Shown here one piece after another: positions 9,022-17,929 of a DNA stretch of 64,000 bases. Each line of letters starts with the position of its first letter. Position 1 is the stretch's first letter. Source of the stretch: Pedobacter alluvionis (GTDB taxonomy: Bacteria > Bacteroidota > Bacteroidia > Sphingobacteriales > Sphingobacteriaceae). A program made the translations under genes and the position numbers. Below the pieces are notes generated by a model. It was not told where the DNA came from, searched no databases, and saw nothing but the letters and a program-made list of their open reading frames with translations. The stretch covers positions 248,001 to 312,000 of the forward strand of contig NZ_RCCK01000014.1 of the NCBI RefSeq assembly GCF_003664035.1. The letters run 5' to 3'.

Positions 9022-9225
9022 ATGGAAACTTTTTCAATCAGCGTACCAGAAAAAAAAAGCAGTTTAGTTAAACAGCTCTTACAAGAGTTGGGGGTTATCA
9101 TTAATACCGATACGGAGAAAAAACCGAATAAAACCACAATTGCGTCTATAAAAAAAACAAGCAAGGGTGAAGAATTGACAAAATCATCTAGTCATTTGGA
9201 TTTGATGCAAAAGCTTAACTCTTAA
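9022..9225 (+). CDS. Putative type II antitoxin
   Basis: A 67-aa protein from ATG 9022. METFSISVPEKKSSLVKQLLQELGV looks like a short strand plus helix, and the tail is Lys/Ser-rich and probably disordered, binding the toxin. It is followed 5 bp later by a YafQ-type toxin, which is the main reason for the call. No clear DNA-binding motif beyond the possible N-terminal beta-strand was identified. It lies 20 bp after thyA. Confidence 0.7.
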   Translation: METFSISVPEKKSSLVKQLLQELGVIINTDTEKKPNKTTIASIKKTSKGEELTKSSSHLDLMQKLNS

Positions 9226-9230
9226 CATTT

Positions 9231-9503
9231 ATGTACGATATATCTTTTTCAAATCAATTTAAAAAAGATTATAAACGCTGCATAAAACGTAATTACAATA
9301 TTTCTCTTTTAGAGGTAGTTCTTAAAACATTAAGAGAAAATGGGAAACTACCCCCAAAATACAAACCACATATTTTAAGTGGGGATTATGATGGCTTTTG
9401 GGAGTGCCATATAAAAGCGGATTGGTTGATGACCTGGCTTCAGGACGATACTAAAAAAGAAATCTACCTGGATAGGTTGGGAACCCATTCTGATCTATTT
9501 TAA
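9231..9503 (+). CDS. YafQ/RelE-type mRNA interferase toxin
   Basis: A 90-aa protein with the YafQ signature: FKKDYKRCIKRNYNISLLEVV at the N-terminus, then LPPKYKPHILSGDYDGFWECHIKADWLMTW and the C-terminal LDRLGTHSDLF. The conserved His residues (PHIL, ECHI, GTHSDLF) match those used by YafQ for ribosome-dependent mRNA cleavage. It is the second gene of the pair with the antitoxin upstream. The module separates thyA from folA. Confidence 0.88.
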   Translation: MYDISFSNQFKKDYKRCIKRNYNISLLEVVLKTLRENGKLPPKYKPHILSGDYDGFWECHIKADWLMTWLQDDTKKEIYLDRLGTHSDLF

Positions 9504-9527
9504 CTACTCCATAATTCACCGTTACTA

Positions 9528-10019
9528 ATGAATAATATTTCTATCGCCGTAGCCGTAGGCGAAAACTTCGCAATTGGCAAAAACAACCAGCTTTTATGGC
9601 ATATGCCAGCCGATTTAAAGTTTTTTAAACAAACTACTTCGGGGCATACCGTGGTAATGGGCCGTAAAACGTTCGATTCTGTAGGCAGACCATTGCCAAA
9701 CCGCAGGAATATTGTAATTACAAGAGATACCGAATTAAAAATTGAAGGCGTTGAAGTGGTAAATAGCCTGGACGAGGCTTTAGCAATTACCAAAACCGAA
9801 AATAAGCCCGTATTCATTGTGGGCGGTGCCGAAGTTTACAGACAAGCATTACCAAAAACACAAACACTTTATTTAACGACGATCCACCACAATTTTGACG
9901 CAGATACTTTTTTCCCGGAAATAGACCGGAACGAATGGAGCGTAGTTAGCAGCGAAACACACAAAGCAGACGAAAAAAATAAATACGATTATACTTTTGA
10001 GGTTTTGGAAAGGATTTAA
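9528..10019 (+). CDS. folA: Dihydrofolate reductase
   Basis: A 163-aa protein, usual size. The N-terminus ISIAVAVGENFAIGKNNQLLWHMPADLKFFKQTT contains the Trp/Asp-region loop and substrate-binding Asp. GRKTFDSVGRPLPNRRNIVITR and FIVGGAEVYRQALP complete the NADPH-binding motifs. It regenerates tetrahydrofolate after ThyA. In this genome the gene stands 24 bp after the toxin, and it may be co-transcribed with thyA or with the toxin-antitoxin pair. Confidence 0.97.
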   Translation: MNNISIAVAVGENFAIGKNNQLLWHMPADLKFFKQTTSGHTVVMGRKTFDSVGRPLPNRRNIVITRDTELKIEGVEVVNSLDEALAITKTENKPVFIVGGAEVYRQALPKTQTLYLTTIHHNFDADTFFPEIDRNEWSVVSSETHKADEKNKYDYTFEVLERI

Positions 10020-10475
10020 CTCAATTTAACCGCAAAGAACGCTAAGAACTTCGCAAGGAGCGCAAAGCATCTTATTTACAAGTTATCCTCTCCAAATAGA
10101 TACTTCTAACCCTGCCAGCTAAACCCGATGGCAGTGAGCATGAAGCGCAGTGAAATAAAACGGAGCGGGACTATCAGAGCCAAAGAAACACAGGTATTGC
10201 TTTTCAATAGAAGATCGATCATTTGTCTTTGTTTCTAAGAACCCACGTATGAAAAGATGCTTCGTGCCTCAGCATGACACAAAAAGAAAAGATTAAAACA
10301 TTAGTGAGATGGAATAAAGCCCAAAAGCTTCTGTAATTGCTTTCCAAATCTATTTCATTCTAAATTTAGTCCTCCGAAATGAATTCTGCCTGATGAATCC
10401 TGAAGGATTATTGCCTGATAAAAATTAATGTTAATAATTTATCAATTAAGGGGTTCTATAATTTAAAAATTTAAT
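10020..10475. other. Non-coding spacer with a half family-A repeat
   Basis: It holds an ACCGCAAAGAACGCTAAGAA-type low-complexity stretch (10028-10067) and a single arm of repeat family A at 10255-10279. No credible gene on either strand. A secDF promoter lies at its right end. Confidence 0.55.
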
Positions 10476-10483
10476 TAGATTTG
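10476..10483 (+). promoter_or_regulatory. secDF -7 box
   Basis: TAGATTTG matches the Bacteroidota TAnnTTTG -7 consensus exactly and lies 46 bp before the secDF start. A matching -33 TTG is not obvious. Confidence 0.5.
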
Positions 10484-10529
10484 CCGACTTGTTAAAAAAC
10501 AGCGAAAGACAAATTATTTTAAACAAACA

Positions 10530-13511
10530 ATGCAAGGAAAAGGTTTTATTAAGTTTATAGCGATAGTATTGGCTATCGTTTGTGCGTACGCACTTTCTTT
10601 TACTTTGGTAGCATCCAAGGTAGAAAAAGACGCAAAAAACGCTGCGAAGGGTGATTTAGCCAAAGAAAAGGCTTACTTAGATTCGATGAGTACCGTAAAA
10701 GTTTATCCATTAGTTGGATTTACTTATCAAGAGGTAAAAGCGAAAGAGATTAATTTGGGTCTGGATTTAAAAGGCGGAATGAACGTAACGATGGAAATAT
10801 CGTTGGCGGAGTTGGTAAAATCATTAGCGGGTAACCCTACTGATGCGAACTTCAACAAAGCTGTTCAGAATGCACAGATTCAATTAAATGCCGGTGGTAA
10901 AGATTACATCAAAATTTTTGTTGATGAATTCGAAAAATTAAGCCCTGGAGTAAAACTTGCAGATTATTTTTCTAACCAGGATAACGCATCTCAGTTAAAA
11001 CCTAGTGCAAGCAACGCAGAAGTTGAATCTTTCTTAGAGAAAGAAGCAACAAGTGCTATCGATCGTTCATTTACTGTTTTACGTTCTCGTATTGATGGTT
11101 CTGGCGTTGTAAGTCCGAACATGCAGAAACAAGAGGGTAGTAACCGTATCTTAATCGAGATGCCGGGTGTACAAGACCAAGAGCGTATGGCTAAACTTTT
11201 ACAAGGTTCTGCCGAATTACAATTCTGGCAGGTATACCAGGTACAAGAGGTTGCGCCATTATTAGAAAACATTAATAAAATTTTAGCGGCAACATTAAAA
11301 GCTGATGCCCCAGCTGCTAAAGATACTACGGCTGCTCCGGCTGCTGGTGGTAAATTAGCCGGCTTAGAAAAAGCTGCTGCTAAAGACACTACCGCTAAAG
11401 GTGGCAAACTTGCTGGCTTAGGTAAAAAAGATTCGAGTGCAGTTAAAGCCGAATTGATGAAATCTAACCCATTGTATGCTGTTCTTAACTTACCGATTTA
11501 TCAAGGCGAAAACGGACAACAACAATTAATGCCTGGTGCAGTTGTTGGTATGTCGTTACAAAAAGATACTGCAAAAGTTAATGCTTATTTAAAACTTCCA
11601 GAAGTTGCTGCATCTATTCCATCTACGATGAAATTTATGTGGAGTGTTAAACCAAGAGAAGGTTCGAGAATTTTTGAATTATATGCCATTAAAGTGGTGA
11701 GTGCCGACGGCAAACCAGATTTAGGTGGTGATGCAATAAGCGATTCGAAAGATGATTTCGATCAACACAACAAACCAGAAGTAACCATGTACATGACCAG
11801 CGAGGGTGCTGCTAAATGGAAAAAAATTACTGCTGAGGCTGCTGCTGATCCAAATAACAAAAAATCTATTGCCATTGTATTAGATAACCAGGTTTATTCT
11901 GCTCCTACTGTTCAAAATGAAATTGCTGGTGGTGTTTCTCAAATCACTGGTAATTTTACCCAGGCAGATACTAAAGATTTATCAAACATCTTAAAAGCTG
12001 GTAAATTGCCTGCTCCTGCGCGTATTGCAGGTAGCTACGTAGTTGGTCCTACTTTAGGTGCACAAGCTATTCACGATGGTTTAATCTCTTTCGTAATTGC
12101 CTTTATCGTAATCTTAATCTTCATGGCGTTGTATTATCACCGTGCAGGTTGGGTTGCAAACTTTGCGTTGTTAATCAACTTATTCTTCATCATTGGTATC
12201 CTGGTATCACTTGGTGCAGTATTAACATTACCTGGTATTGCTGGTATCGTATTAACCATTGGTTTATCGGTAGATGCAAACATCCTTATCTTTGAGCGTG
12301 TACGTGAAGAGCTTGCACATGGCAAGAACACCGCTACGGCAATTAAGGAAGGTTTTAAACATGCAATGCCTTCAATTATTGATTCAAACGTTACTTTATT
12401 TATTTTAGGTGCTATCCTTTATGTTTTCGGTAGCGGACCAGTTCAAGGTTTCGCCACTACTTTATGTATCGGTATCCTTTCATCATTATTTGCAGCTGTA
12501 GCCATTTCGAGAGTAGTTTTCGAATCGTTATTAAGCCGCAAAATCGATGTAAGTTTCGATAATAGCTTAACACGTAACGCATTTAAAAACTTAGCCTTCA
12601 ACTTTGTTGGCCGTCGTAAAATCTATTACGTTATCTCTACCATCATTATTATTGCCGGTATTGGTATGTACTTCAAAAATGGCGGTTTAAACTTAGGTGT
12701 AGATTTTAAAGGGGGTAGAACTTATTTGGTTCACTTCGATAAAGCAGTTAACACTGAAGATTTAAAAGCTAAGTTAAACCCGGTTTTCGGTAACGAAACG
12801 CCAGAGGTTAAAACTGCAGGAGAAGATAGTCAGGTAAAAATCACCACTACTTTCCACATCGAAGATCAGGACATTAAAACTGATAAAGTTGTAGAAGATG
12901 CTTTAAACAAAGGTTTAGCCGGATCCAAATATGAAATCGTAAGTTCACAAAAGGTAACGCCGATTATTGCAAGCGATATCGTAAACGGTGCTTTCTATGC
13001 CGTATTGATTTCATGTTTATTCATGTTTATCTACATCGTTGTACGATTCAAAAAATGGCAGTATGGTTTAGGTGCTGTAATCGCCTTGTTCCATGATGTG
13101 TTAATGGTATTATCTTTCTACACTATTTTAGATGGTATTATGCCATTCTCACTAGAAATTGGTCAGGATTTCATCGCAGCAATTTTAACGGTAATGGGTT
13201 ACACCATGACAGAGACAGTTGTTGTATTCGACCGTATCCGTGAGAAATTAAAAGAATCTGGTAAAGAAGATTTACACGGTGAAGAGCGTAACAACTTAAT
13301 CAACTTCGCGTTGAACAGTACATTAAGTCGTACCATTTTAACCTCATTAACCGTATTCTTCGTGTTATTGGTAATCTTCATTTTCGGTGGCGATAGCATC
13401 CGTGGGTTTATCTTCGCATTATTGATCGGCCGTATCATTGGTACATACTCATCATTATGTATCTCTACTCCTATCGTAATCGATTTGGGTAGCTCAGCTG
13501 AGAAAAAATAA
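10530..13511 (+). CDS. secDF: Fused SecDF protein-export membrane protein
   Basis: A 993-aa fusion of SecD and SecF, as usual in Bacteroidota. An N-terminal membrane helix is followed by SecD motif D1 (GLDLKGGMNVTME). The periplasmic P1 domain carries RSRIDGSGVVSPNMQKQ, and the first six-helix membrane bundle includes GLSVDANILIFERVREE. The SecF half begins near residue 690 with GGLNLGVDFKGGRTYLV and ends with its own helix bundle (TETVVVFDRIREKL). It uses the proton gradient to help pull proteins out of SecYEG. Residues about 258-303 hold an Ala/Lys/Thr/Gly-rich insertion with the phrase AKDTTA...GGKLAGL given twice, probably a flexible linker. It has its own promoter and terminator. Confidence 0.97.
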   Translation: MQGKGFIKFIAIVLAIVCAYALSFTLVASKVEKDAKNAAKGDLAKEKAYLDSMSTVKVYPLVGFTYQEVKAKEINLGLDLKGGMNVTMEISLAELVKSLAGNPTDANFNKAVQNAQIQLNAGGKDYIKIFVDEFEKLSPGVKLADYFSNQDNASQLKPSASNAEVESFLEKEATSAIDRSFTVLRSRIDGSGVVSPNMQKQEGSNRILIEMPGVQDQERMAKLLQGSAELQFWQVYQVQEVAPLLENINKILAATLKADAPAAKDTTAAPAAGGKLAGLEKAAAKDTTAKGGKLAGLGKKDSSAVKAELMKSNPLYAVLNLPIYQGENGQQQLMPGAVVGMSLQKDTAKVNAYLKLPEVAASIPSTMKFMWSVKPREGSRIFELYAIKVVSADGKPDLGGDAISDSKDDFDQHNKPEVTMYMTSEGAAKWKKITAEAAADPNNKKSIAIVLDNQVYSAPTVQNEIAGGVSQITGNFTQADTKDLSNILKAGKLPAPARIAGSYVVGPTLGAQAIHDGLISFVIAFIVILIFMALYYHRAGWVANFALLINLFFIIGILVSLGAVLTLPGIAGIVLTIGLSVDANILIFERVREELAHGKNTATAIKEGFKHAMPSIIDSNVTLFILGAILYVFGSGPVQGFATTLCIGILSSLFAAVAISRVVFESLLSRKIDVSFDNSLTRNAFKNLAFNFVGRRKIYYVISTIIIIAGIGMYFKNGGLNLGVDFKGGRTYLVHFDKAVNTEDLKAKLNPVFGNETPEVKTAGEDSQVKITTTFHIEDQDIKTDKVVEDALNKGLAGSKYEIVSSQKVTPIIASDIVNGAFYAVLISCLFMFIYIVVRFKKWQYGLGAVIALFHDVLMVLSFYTILDGIMPFSLEIGQDFIAAILTVMGYTMTETVVVFDRIREKLKESGKEDLHGEERNNLINFALNSTLSRTILTSLTVFFVLLVIFIFGGDSIRGFIFALLIGRIIGTYSSLCISTPIVIDLGSSAEKK

Positions 13512-13534
13512 GAGATTAAAATCTTAAAATATAT

Positions 13535-13568
13535 AAGCGCTTCGATTTATCGGGGCGCTTTTTTTTGT
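13535..13568 (+). terminator. secDF terminator
   Basis: AAGCGC...GCGCTT stem followed by eight T residues, 25 bp after the secDF stop. Confidence 0.75.
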
Positions 13569-13687
13569 GCCCTGCTTTTTTACCACGAAGGCACAAAGAC
13601 ACCATTTTTTTTGTTTTTTAAAAGCAAAGGCAGTAATTCTTCGGTTCTGATAGTCCTGCTATACATTCAAATATTTTTACTAGGCAC

Positions 13688-13751
13688 TGTCATGCTGAGG
13701 AATGAAGCATCTGTTCCATCGTTTGCAGATGCTTCGTTCCTCAGCATGACA
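13688..13751. repeat. Inverted repeat, family A, diverged copy
   Basis: Two 26-bp arms (core TGTCATGCTGAGGAATGAAG) pair around a 12-nt loop. Both arms differ from the 2253-2318 copy in the same compensating way (GCACG to AATG, CGTGC to CGTTC), so the stem has been kept. The rest of 13569-13961 is non-coding. Confidence 0.8.
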
Positions 13752-13961
13752 AAATGTTCAGGGCTACTGCAAATTAAAAAGGATTTCCATTCCTATCAGG
13801 TTTATTTAACCTGAGTTAGTACTATAAACCTGCAAAAACCCGCCTTCGTCATACCAGCGTTATATCTTCTTTTTTAAGCCAGCATAACTGTCAAAACCTC
13901 AATTATTAAACCTTTTGGCTATCTTTTTGTTACATTAGCAATAGATAAAACCGATACGAAA

Positions 13962-15281
13962 ATGGATTTACAACTTCCAAAAAGCGAATACCCCAGAGTA
14001 GTGATTGTTGGTGGCGGATTTGGTGGGATTGAGTTAGCTAAACGTTTAAAAAATAAACCCTTTCAGGTGGTTATGCTTGATAAACATAACTATCATACTT
14101 TTCAACCGTTGCTTTATCAGGTAGCTACAGGAGGTTTGGAAGCAGATTCGATTGCTTTTCCTTTACGGAAGATTTTTAAAGGACAAAAGAACCTGATTTT
14201 CCGGGTAACGAAAGTTACCGAAGTTAATCCTGCCGAAAATTGTTTACAAACCGATATCGGTAGAATCAACTACGATTATCTGGTTATCGCCACGGGTTCA
14301 ACCAGTAATTTTTTCGGCAATAAAGAAATTGAAGCCAATTCGATGCCGATGAAATCAATTCCGGAAGCACTGGATTTAAGAAGTTTGATTTTACAGAATT
14401 TCGAAAAATCGCTGATCGAAAAAGATTTAGATAAAAAGAATGCGCTTTTAAACTTTGTTGTAGTGGGCGGTGGTCCGACAGGTGTTGAAACTTCTGGTGC
14501 CATTGCTGAACTTAAAAGGCATGTAATTCCTAACGACTATCCGGAAATGGATTTGAGCAGGGTGAACATCTACCTGATCGAAAATTCACCTGAATTGTTG
14601 GGGGTAATGTCTCCACAGGCGCAAAAAAAAGCCAAAGATTTCCTTACCGAAATGGGCGTTCAGATTATGAATGAAACCAGGGTACTGAGTTACGACGGAC
14701 ATACACTCACCTTACATGATAAAGCACCAATTTTAAGTTCAACCGTAATCTGGAGCGCTGGCGTTAAGGGCGAGGTTTTGGGTGGTTTAGATAAGGCTGA
14801 AGTGGTGAGAGGCGGCAGATTAAAAACAGATACCCAAAATTTAATAGTAGGATATCAGAATATTTATGCCATTGGCGATGTAGCTGCTATTATCGACGAA
14901 GAAACACCAAACGGTCACCCGGGAGTAGCTCCGGCAGCCATTCAACAAGGCCATCACCTCGCTAAAAACCTCATTAACATCAAAGAAAATAAACCTTTAG
15001 AGAAATTTAAATATTTCGATAAGGGCTCAATGGCCACAGTGGGTAGAAATAAAGCTGTTGTTGATATCGGCAAAATCCGTTTCCAGGGTGTTTTTGCATG
15101 GTTTACCTGGATGTTTGTGCACTTAATGACATTGGTAGGCTTCAGAAATAAAATCATTGTTTTCGTAAACTGGGTTTGGAGTTACTTCAGCTACGATCGG
15201 GGAACCCGTTTAATTATCAGAACCTTTGCGAAAGATCGAAGTGTGGATTATAGGGAAGAAGTGAAGAGTGAGGTGCATTAG
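13962..15281 (+). CDS. ndh: Type II NADH dehydrogenase (NDH-2)
   Basis: A 439-aa FAD protein. The FAD Rossmann motif VVIVGGGFGGIELAKRL is at residues 13-29, YHTFQPLLYQVATGGLEADSIAFPLR follows, the NAD(P)H Rossmann motif NFVVVGGGPTGVETSGAIAEL is near residue 165, and YAIGDVAA near 305 binds FAD. The C-terminal segment (FAWFTWMFVHLMTLVGFRNK) is amphipathic or hydrophobic and would anchor it to the inner membrane. It passes electrons from NADH to quinone without pumping protons, and could feed the cytochrome bd oxidase encoded at 22304-24726. Confidence 0.92.
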   Translation: MDLQLPKSEYPRVVIVGGGFGGIELAKRLKNKPFQVVMLDKHNYHTFQPLLYQVATGGLEADSIAFPLRKIFKGQKNLIFRVTKVTEVNPAENCLQTDIGRINYDYLVIATGSTSNFFGNKEIEANSMPMKSIPEALDLRSLILQNFEKSLIEKDLDKKNALLNFVVVGGGPTGVETSGAIAELKRHVIPNDYPEMDLSRVNIYLIENSPELLGVMSPQAQKKAKDFLTEMGVQIMNETRVLSYDGHTLTLHDKAPILSSTVIWSAGVKGEVLGGLDKAEVVRGGRLKTDTQNLIVGYQNIYAIGDVAAIIDEETPNGHPGVAPAAIQQGHHLAKNLINIKENKPLEKFKYFDKGSMATVGRNKAVVDIGKIRFQGVFAWFTWMFVHLMTLVGFRNKIIVFVNWVWSYFSYDRGTRLIIRTFAKDRSVDYREEVKSEVH

Positions 15282-15292
15282 TTCATTTGTCA

Positions 15293-15321
15293 TTGGTTGA
15301 TTGGTTGATTGGTTGATTGGT
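15293..15321. repeat. 8-bp tandem repeat TTGGTTGA
   Basis: Three exact copies of TTGGTTGA plus a partial fourth, just after the NDH-2 stop. Simple slippage repeat. Confidence 0.8.
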
Positions 15322-15509
15322 GAATTTCCAGCGCCTAATGGTTCATAGTTGATGGTTTATTGGTTCATAGCCCAAAAGGTTAATTGACTTAAGATAAATC
15401 CATTATGCACCCTGGCTATCAACCAAAAGACTATGAACCATCAACACTAATCTCAAATTCTTCTTTTCTTTGCGAAAAACTTTGCGCATTTTGCGGTTAA
15501 ACCAAAAAT

Positions 15510-16370
15510 ATGAGCCAAAATAACTTCAAATTAGTAGAGTGTCCGCGCGATGCCATGCAGGGATTGCACGAATTTGTTCCTACAGTCATTAAAGCCGAAT
15601 ATTTAAATCTTTTGCTTCAGGTTGGATTCGATACGCTGGATTTTGGAAGTTTTGTGTCGCCTAAAGCCATTCCGCAAATGGCCGATACTGCCGAAGTCTT
15701 GGCACAATTGGATTTAAGTAACACCGCTACAAAGCTTTTGGCCATTGTAGCCAATTTAAGGGGCGTAGAAGATGCAGTAAAGCATACAGCTATTGATTAC
15801 CTCGGTTTCCCTTTTTCGATATCAGAAACCTTCCAGCAGCGTAATACCAATTCGAGCATATCACAATCATTAAATACGGTCGAAGAAATGCTCTCCCTTT
15901 GTGCTAAAAGCAACAAAAAAGCGGTTGTTTATTTGTCTATGGGTTTTGGAAATCCTTATGGTGATGAATGGAATTATGAAATTGTAGAAAAATGGGCTGA
16001 TGTATTAGTAGGTAAAGGCGTTGAAATTTTATCGCTGGCCGATACCGTAGGTGTTTCCACTCCAAAAAAAATTGAAGCTATATTACCAAAACTCATTTCG
16101 AGGTTTAATAAGACTGAAATTGGTATCCATTTACACTCTAATCCTGCTGAGCGGCTCGAAAAGATCCAAGCTGCTTATCATTCGGGTGTAAAGCGTATAG
16201 ATTCCGCTTTAAAGGGCTTTGGCGGCTGCCCCATGGCTGCTGATGATCTCACAGGTAATATTGCCACTGAAGATGTCATCAGTTTTCTTCATGATAATGG
16301 AGAAAATTTAAATCTGGATATGGATAAATGGAATGAGGCTATGGCATTATCTGGAAAGATATTTGGGTAG
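15510..16370 (+). CDS. mvaB: Hydroxymethylglutaryl-CoA lyase
   Basis: A 286-aa TIM-barrel enzyme of the HMGL-like family. LVECPRDAMQGLHEFVPT begins the barrel, where the usual arginine and aspartate of ECPRDA bind metal and substrate. FGNPYGDEW, SLADTVGVSTP and the metal ligands in IGIHLHSNP follow, and the signature KGFGGCPMAADDLTGN supplies the catalytic Cys loop. It splits HMG-CoA into acetyl-CoA and acetoacetate in leucine degradation. Slightly short relative to the ~300-aa norm but complete. It starts at ATG 15510. Confidence 0.92.
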   Translation: MSQNNFKLVECPRDAMQGLHEFVPTVIKAEYLNLLLQVGFDTLDFGSFVSPKAIPQMADTAEVLAQLDLSNTATKLLAIVANLRGVEDAVKHTAIDYLGFPFSISETFQQRNTNSSISQSLNTVEEMLSLCAKSNKKAVVYLSMGFGNPYGDEWNYEIVEKWADVLVGKGVEILSLADTVGVSTPKKIEAILPKLISRFNKTEIGIHLHSNPAERLEKIQAAYHSGVKRIDSALKGFGGCPMAADDLTGNIATEDVISFLHDNGENLNLDMDKWNEAMALSGKIFG

Positions 16371-16399
16371 TTTGTTTAGCCCAATCCCATAACAAAAGT

Positions 16400-16496
16400 C
16401 GTCATTGCGAGGCACGAAGCAATCCTACTACTATGGGTGGGAACTTACTTCAAATCCAGCGATCGCTTTAAAATTGGTTCGTGCCTCACAATGACG
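16400..16496. repeat. Inverted repeat, dispersed family B
   Basis: Arms with the core GTCATTGCGAGGCACGAAGC and its complement flank a 50-bp middle. A half copy stands at 16854-16878, so the GIY-YIG gene lies between the two. Confidence 0.7.
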
Positions 16497-16499
16497 GAA

Positions 16500-16781
16500 T
16501 TATGAAACCAATCCTTCATATAAATCAATCCAATTTGGATTTTTAGATACAACCGAATCTATTTTCTGTTGGCGTCTTCCACCTTTAATTCTCTTTTCTT
16601 CATAAATAGCCTCTTCAATCTCAGAAAAAAATGAGTAATCAACAAGTTTATAGCATTTATATCTTGAAGTAAAGCTTTTTGGAAATTTGTTGTTTTTATG
16701 TTGCCAAACCCGACCCTGCAAATCCGAAGTTACACCAGTATAAAAAACGGTATTGAAAGAATTTGCCATGATAAAACGCAT
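16500..16781 (-). CDS. GIY-YIG nuclease, apparent N-terminal frameshift
   Basis: A 93-aa frame with the conserved GIY-YIG core: FNTVFYTGVTSDLQGRVWQHKNN, the catalytic Arg region, YKLVDYSFFSEIEEAIYEEKRIKGGRRQQKI and a C-terminal NPNWIDLYE. The usual start of this small family (MERGGCVYIM...) is visible in another frame: an ATG at 16795 reads MERGGCV and then shifts near 16776 into the present frame (FIMANS). One missing base would explain both. As listed, from ATG 16781, the first GIY tyrosine strand is lost. Either the gene is inactivated or the base is a sequence error. Such proteins resemble UvrC/homing nuclease N-domains; their cellular role is not established. Confidence 0.75.
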   Translation of the reverse strand: MRFIMANSFNTVFYTGVTSDLQGRVWQHKNNKFPKSFTSRYKCYKLVDYSFFSEIEEAIYEEKRIKGGRRQQKIDSVVSKNPNWIDLYEGLVS

Positions 16782-16853
16782 CCTCCTCTCTCCATTTTTA
16801 GTTTTGATTAAATTATTTGTCTTTCCGATGACTCAACATAGCGACCGCATTAA

Positions 16854-16878
16854 GATTGCTTCGTACCTCGCAATGACG
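16854..16878. repeat. Half copy of repeat family B
   Basis: A single arm (core TTCGTACCTCGCAATGACG), which matches the right arm of 16400-16496 with two differences. Confidence 0.6.
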
Positions 16879-16887
16879 ATATCACTT

Positions 16888-17310
16888 TTAAACCTTCTTC
16901 ACCATTTTAAAATGCTGAATCCCAGCTTCCTCAAATTGATCACCCTCAGCAACAAAACCAAACTTAGCGTACAAACTCATGGCATCTAATTGTGAATTTA
17001 AGTATATATAGTGTGCGTCTTCAGGCAGGTCAGATAAAGCCTCAGCAATTAGTGCCCGGCCAACTCCCTGCCCTCTAAAATCTTTTAAAACCGCAAAACG
17101 TTCTAACTTGTAACCACTATCCGTTTTACGCCATCTGCAGGCACCACAAGGCTGTCCGTTATTTGTGGCCAGAAAATGTACAGATTCATCTTCATGCTCC
17201 CACTCCAGTTCCGGCGGACAATTCTGTTCGTCTACAAATACAATTTTACGAATAGCAAATACTTTATCTAAATCTTCTGGATGATTAACTTTTTGAACGT
17301 GCAGACTCAT
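16888..17310 (-). CDS. GNAT family N-acetyltransferase
   Basis: A 140-aa single GNAT domain. The N-terminal IRKIVFVDEQNCPPELEWEHEDES is typical of the ElaA/YjcF-like subgroup. The acetyl-CoA pyrophosphate loop is DFRGQGVGRALI at about residues 76-87, followed by YIYLNSQLDAMSLYAKFGFVAEGDQFEEAGIQHFKM. Substrate unknown. The start codon overlaps the end of the upstream iron-permease-like gene by 26 bp, so the two are probably translated together. Confidence 0.9.
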   Translation of the reverse strand: MSLHVQKVNHPEDLDKVFAIRKIVFVDEQNCPPELEWEHEDESVHFLATNNGQPCGACRWRKTDSGYKLERFAVLKDFRGQGVGRALIAEALSDLPEDAHYIYLNSQLDAMSLYAKFGFVAEGDQFEEAGIQHFKMVKKV

Positions 17311-17791
17311 TATCGTGGTGTTTAAAGTGTTTATTCGATTTTAATTTCGATTCATTTAATTCTTTCGCAACATCAATTGAATGCGAGCAATGAATATCGG
17401 CCTCTTTTTTGGCAAGTGTAGCAATCGTAACGTAAAATTTATGTAACTGATCCAGTTCCTTTTCACTCAGATCCTCAATATCCACCATCCGGTTACTTGC
17501 CCCCTGCTGTGCAGCAATCAATTCATTTAATTTTAACTGGATCGCTTTACCATCTTTATTCTGTGCTTTCTGGATCAAAAAAACCATCAAAAATGTTATA
17601 ATCGTTGTACCCGTATTGATCACCAATTGCCAGGTTTCAGAGTAATTAAACAAAGGGCCTGTTACCGCCCAAATAATTACAATAGCAGTAGCTGAAATAA
17701 ATGCAACGGAACTACCTGTAAACTTGGTTGCCGCGTTTGCGAATTTCTCAAAAAAATTATTTTTCCTGGTTTCGTTTATAGATTTTGCCAT
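17285..17791 (-). CDS. Low-affinity iron permease family membrane protein
   Basis: A 168-aa protein with two membrane helices (about residues 27-47 and 55-73) and the PF04120-type phrase GPLFNYSETWQLVINTGTTIITFLMVFLIQKAQNKDGKAIQLKLNEL-like layout, followed by a soluble helical tail. The family is named after a yeast iron transporter domain; transport activity of the bacterial members is not proven. It overlaps the GNAT gene downstream. Confidence 0.85.
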   Translation of the reverse strand: MAKSINETRKNNFFEKFANAATKFTGSSVAFISATAIVIIWAVTGPLFNYSETWQLVINTGTTIITFLMVFLIQKAQNKDGKAIQLKLNELIAAQQGASNRMVDIEDLSEKELDQLHKFYVTIATLAKKEADIHCSHSIDVAKELNESKLKSNKHFKHHDNESARSKS

Positions 17792-17929
17792 TACAAATTT
17801 GTTTGCTTAAATATAACTATAAAACAAACAAAAGCGCCATAAGTTTTAAACCCATGGCGCCTTTGTAATTATTGAATGATTGATTTTTGAATGGCTGATA
17901 GACTTCTAATCTTAAAAAGCAATCAAAAA

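Noticed and set aside
13611..13814. Short plus-strand frame after secDF
   Set aside because: It covers the family A inverted repeat and reads through repeat sequence; no family match or conserved start.
16753..16989. Plus-strand open frame over the GIY-YIG/GNAT region
   Set aside because: It runs antisense to two real genes and through a family B repeat half copy; no coding character.
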